A stretch of DNA of 15,758 nt from assembly GCA_023140455.1 (NCBI GenBank), contig JAGLLQ010000195.1, positions 1-15,758 of the forward strand. The letters run 5' to 3'. The DNA is from Desulfobacteraceae bacterium. Its GTDB lineage: Bacteria; Desulfobacterota; Desulfobacteria; Desulfobacterales; Desulfobacteraceae. The position numbers and the translations under genes are program-made. A model generated the notes under the pieces. It saw only the letters and a program-made list of their open reading frames with translations, made no database searches and had not been told where the DNA came from. Numbering within the stretch: the stretch's first letter is position 1; each line of letters opens with the position of its first letter. Of this stretch, positions 15,621 to 15,758 are shown in pieces.

Positions 15621-15758
15621 TTATGCCTGCAGCCATGTGGCAAGGCTTGAAAGCCTGAGGTCGGTTTTGTTATTATTTAAAGCCGTTGTAAATGCTTTTT
15701 TTGAACCCACAATTATTACAAGCTGCTTTCCCCTTGTTATTGCTGTATAAAGAAGGTT
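15621..15758 (-). CDS. C-terminal end of a RecD/UvrD-like superfamily 1 helicase (partial)
   Basis: The last 45 codons of a gene that enters from the right edge, ending in TAA at 15623-15621. The visible protein begins NLLYTAITRGKQLVIIVGS and ends TWLQA. The YTAITRGK segment is helicase motif VI of superfamily 1 enzymes (RecD, RecD2, UvrD), followed by the usual strand (LVIIVG) and a short variable tail. RecD2-type is my first guess because those proteins end soon after this motif, with an N-(N/K)-rich stretch, but the family cannot be fixed from 45 residues. The downstream DUF2889 gene starts 33 nt later. Confidence 0.75.
   Translation of the reverse strand, partial: NLLYTAITRGKQLVIIVGSKKAFTTALNNNKTDLRLSSLATWLQA

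Overview
The window is AT-rich, gene-dense bacterial DNA from a Gram-negative organism: it has a TolC-type outer-membrane protein and an HlyD-type adaptor. DUF2889 and DUF2914 proteins, a zinc-ribbon AIM24 protein and a free MoaD-like protein together suggest Desulfobacterota, perhaps a Desulfobacteraceae-like sulfate reducer. That assignment is inference from gene content, not from a marker gene. No rRNA, tRNA, CRISPR array or insertion sequence was seen. No stretch over 300 bases lacks a gene.

Left half (1-7800, all minus strand): a compact type I secretion operon read as tolC, RTX-like exoprotein, TPR-sulfotransferase, ABC exporter, HlyD adaptor. The last gene runs off the left edge. Spacings are 15 nt, 21 nt and 2 nt, then a short overlap, so the five genes are almost certainly one transcript. 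The unusual member is the PAPS-type sulfotransferase lying between the presumed secreted substrate and its exporter. This resembles the Xanthomonas raxST-raxA-raxB arrangement, in which a sulfotransferase modifies a tyrosine on a secreted peptide. Here the likely cargo is a large glycine-rich RTX-like beta-solenoid protein, and the exporter has no C39 peptidase domain. The working model, which is inference, is a sulfated, type I-secreted surface or extracellular protein. The exporter also has a strongly altered ABC signature motif.

Middle (7801-12260): a 275-nt divergent intergenic region holds a good sigma70-like promoter for the rightward gene and two short inverted repeats on the operon side. 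The rightward gene encodes a 1257-residue regulator: AAA ATPase, helical-repeat core, GAF-like domain, C-terminal AraC helix-turn-helix. It is the obvious candidate controller of the secretion operon. A stand-alone MoaD/ThiS/CysO-like protein ending in Gly-Gly follows, probably from its own promoter.

Right part (12261-15758): a secreted DUF2914 protein (+) converges on a LysR regulator plus zinc-ribbon AIM24 pair (-). The LysR gene diverges from a 64-codon membrane microprotein with a strong ribosome binding site; the shared intergenic region has a promoter and a near-palindrome. Last come a DUF2889 protein and the C-terminal end of a RecD/UvrD-like helicase, co-directional on the minus strand and 33 nt apart.
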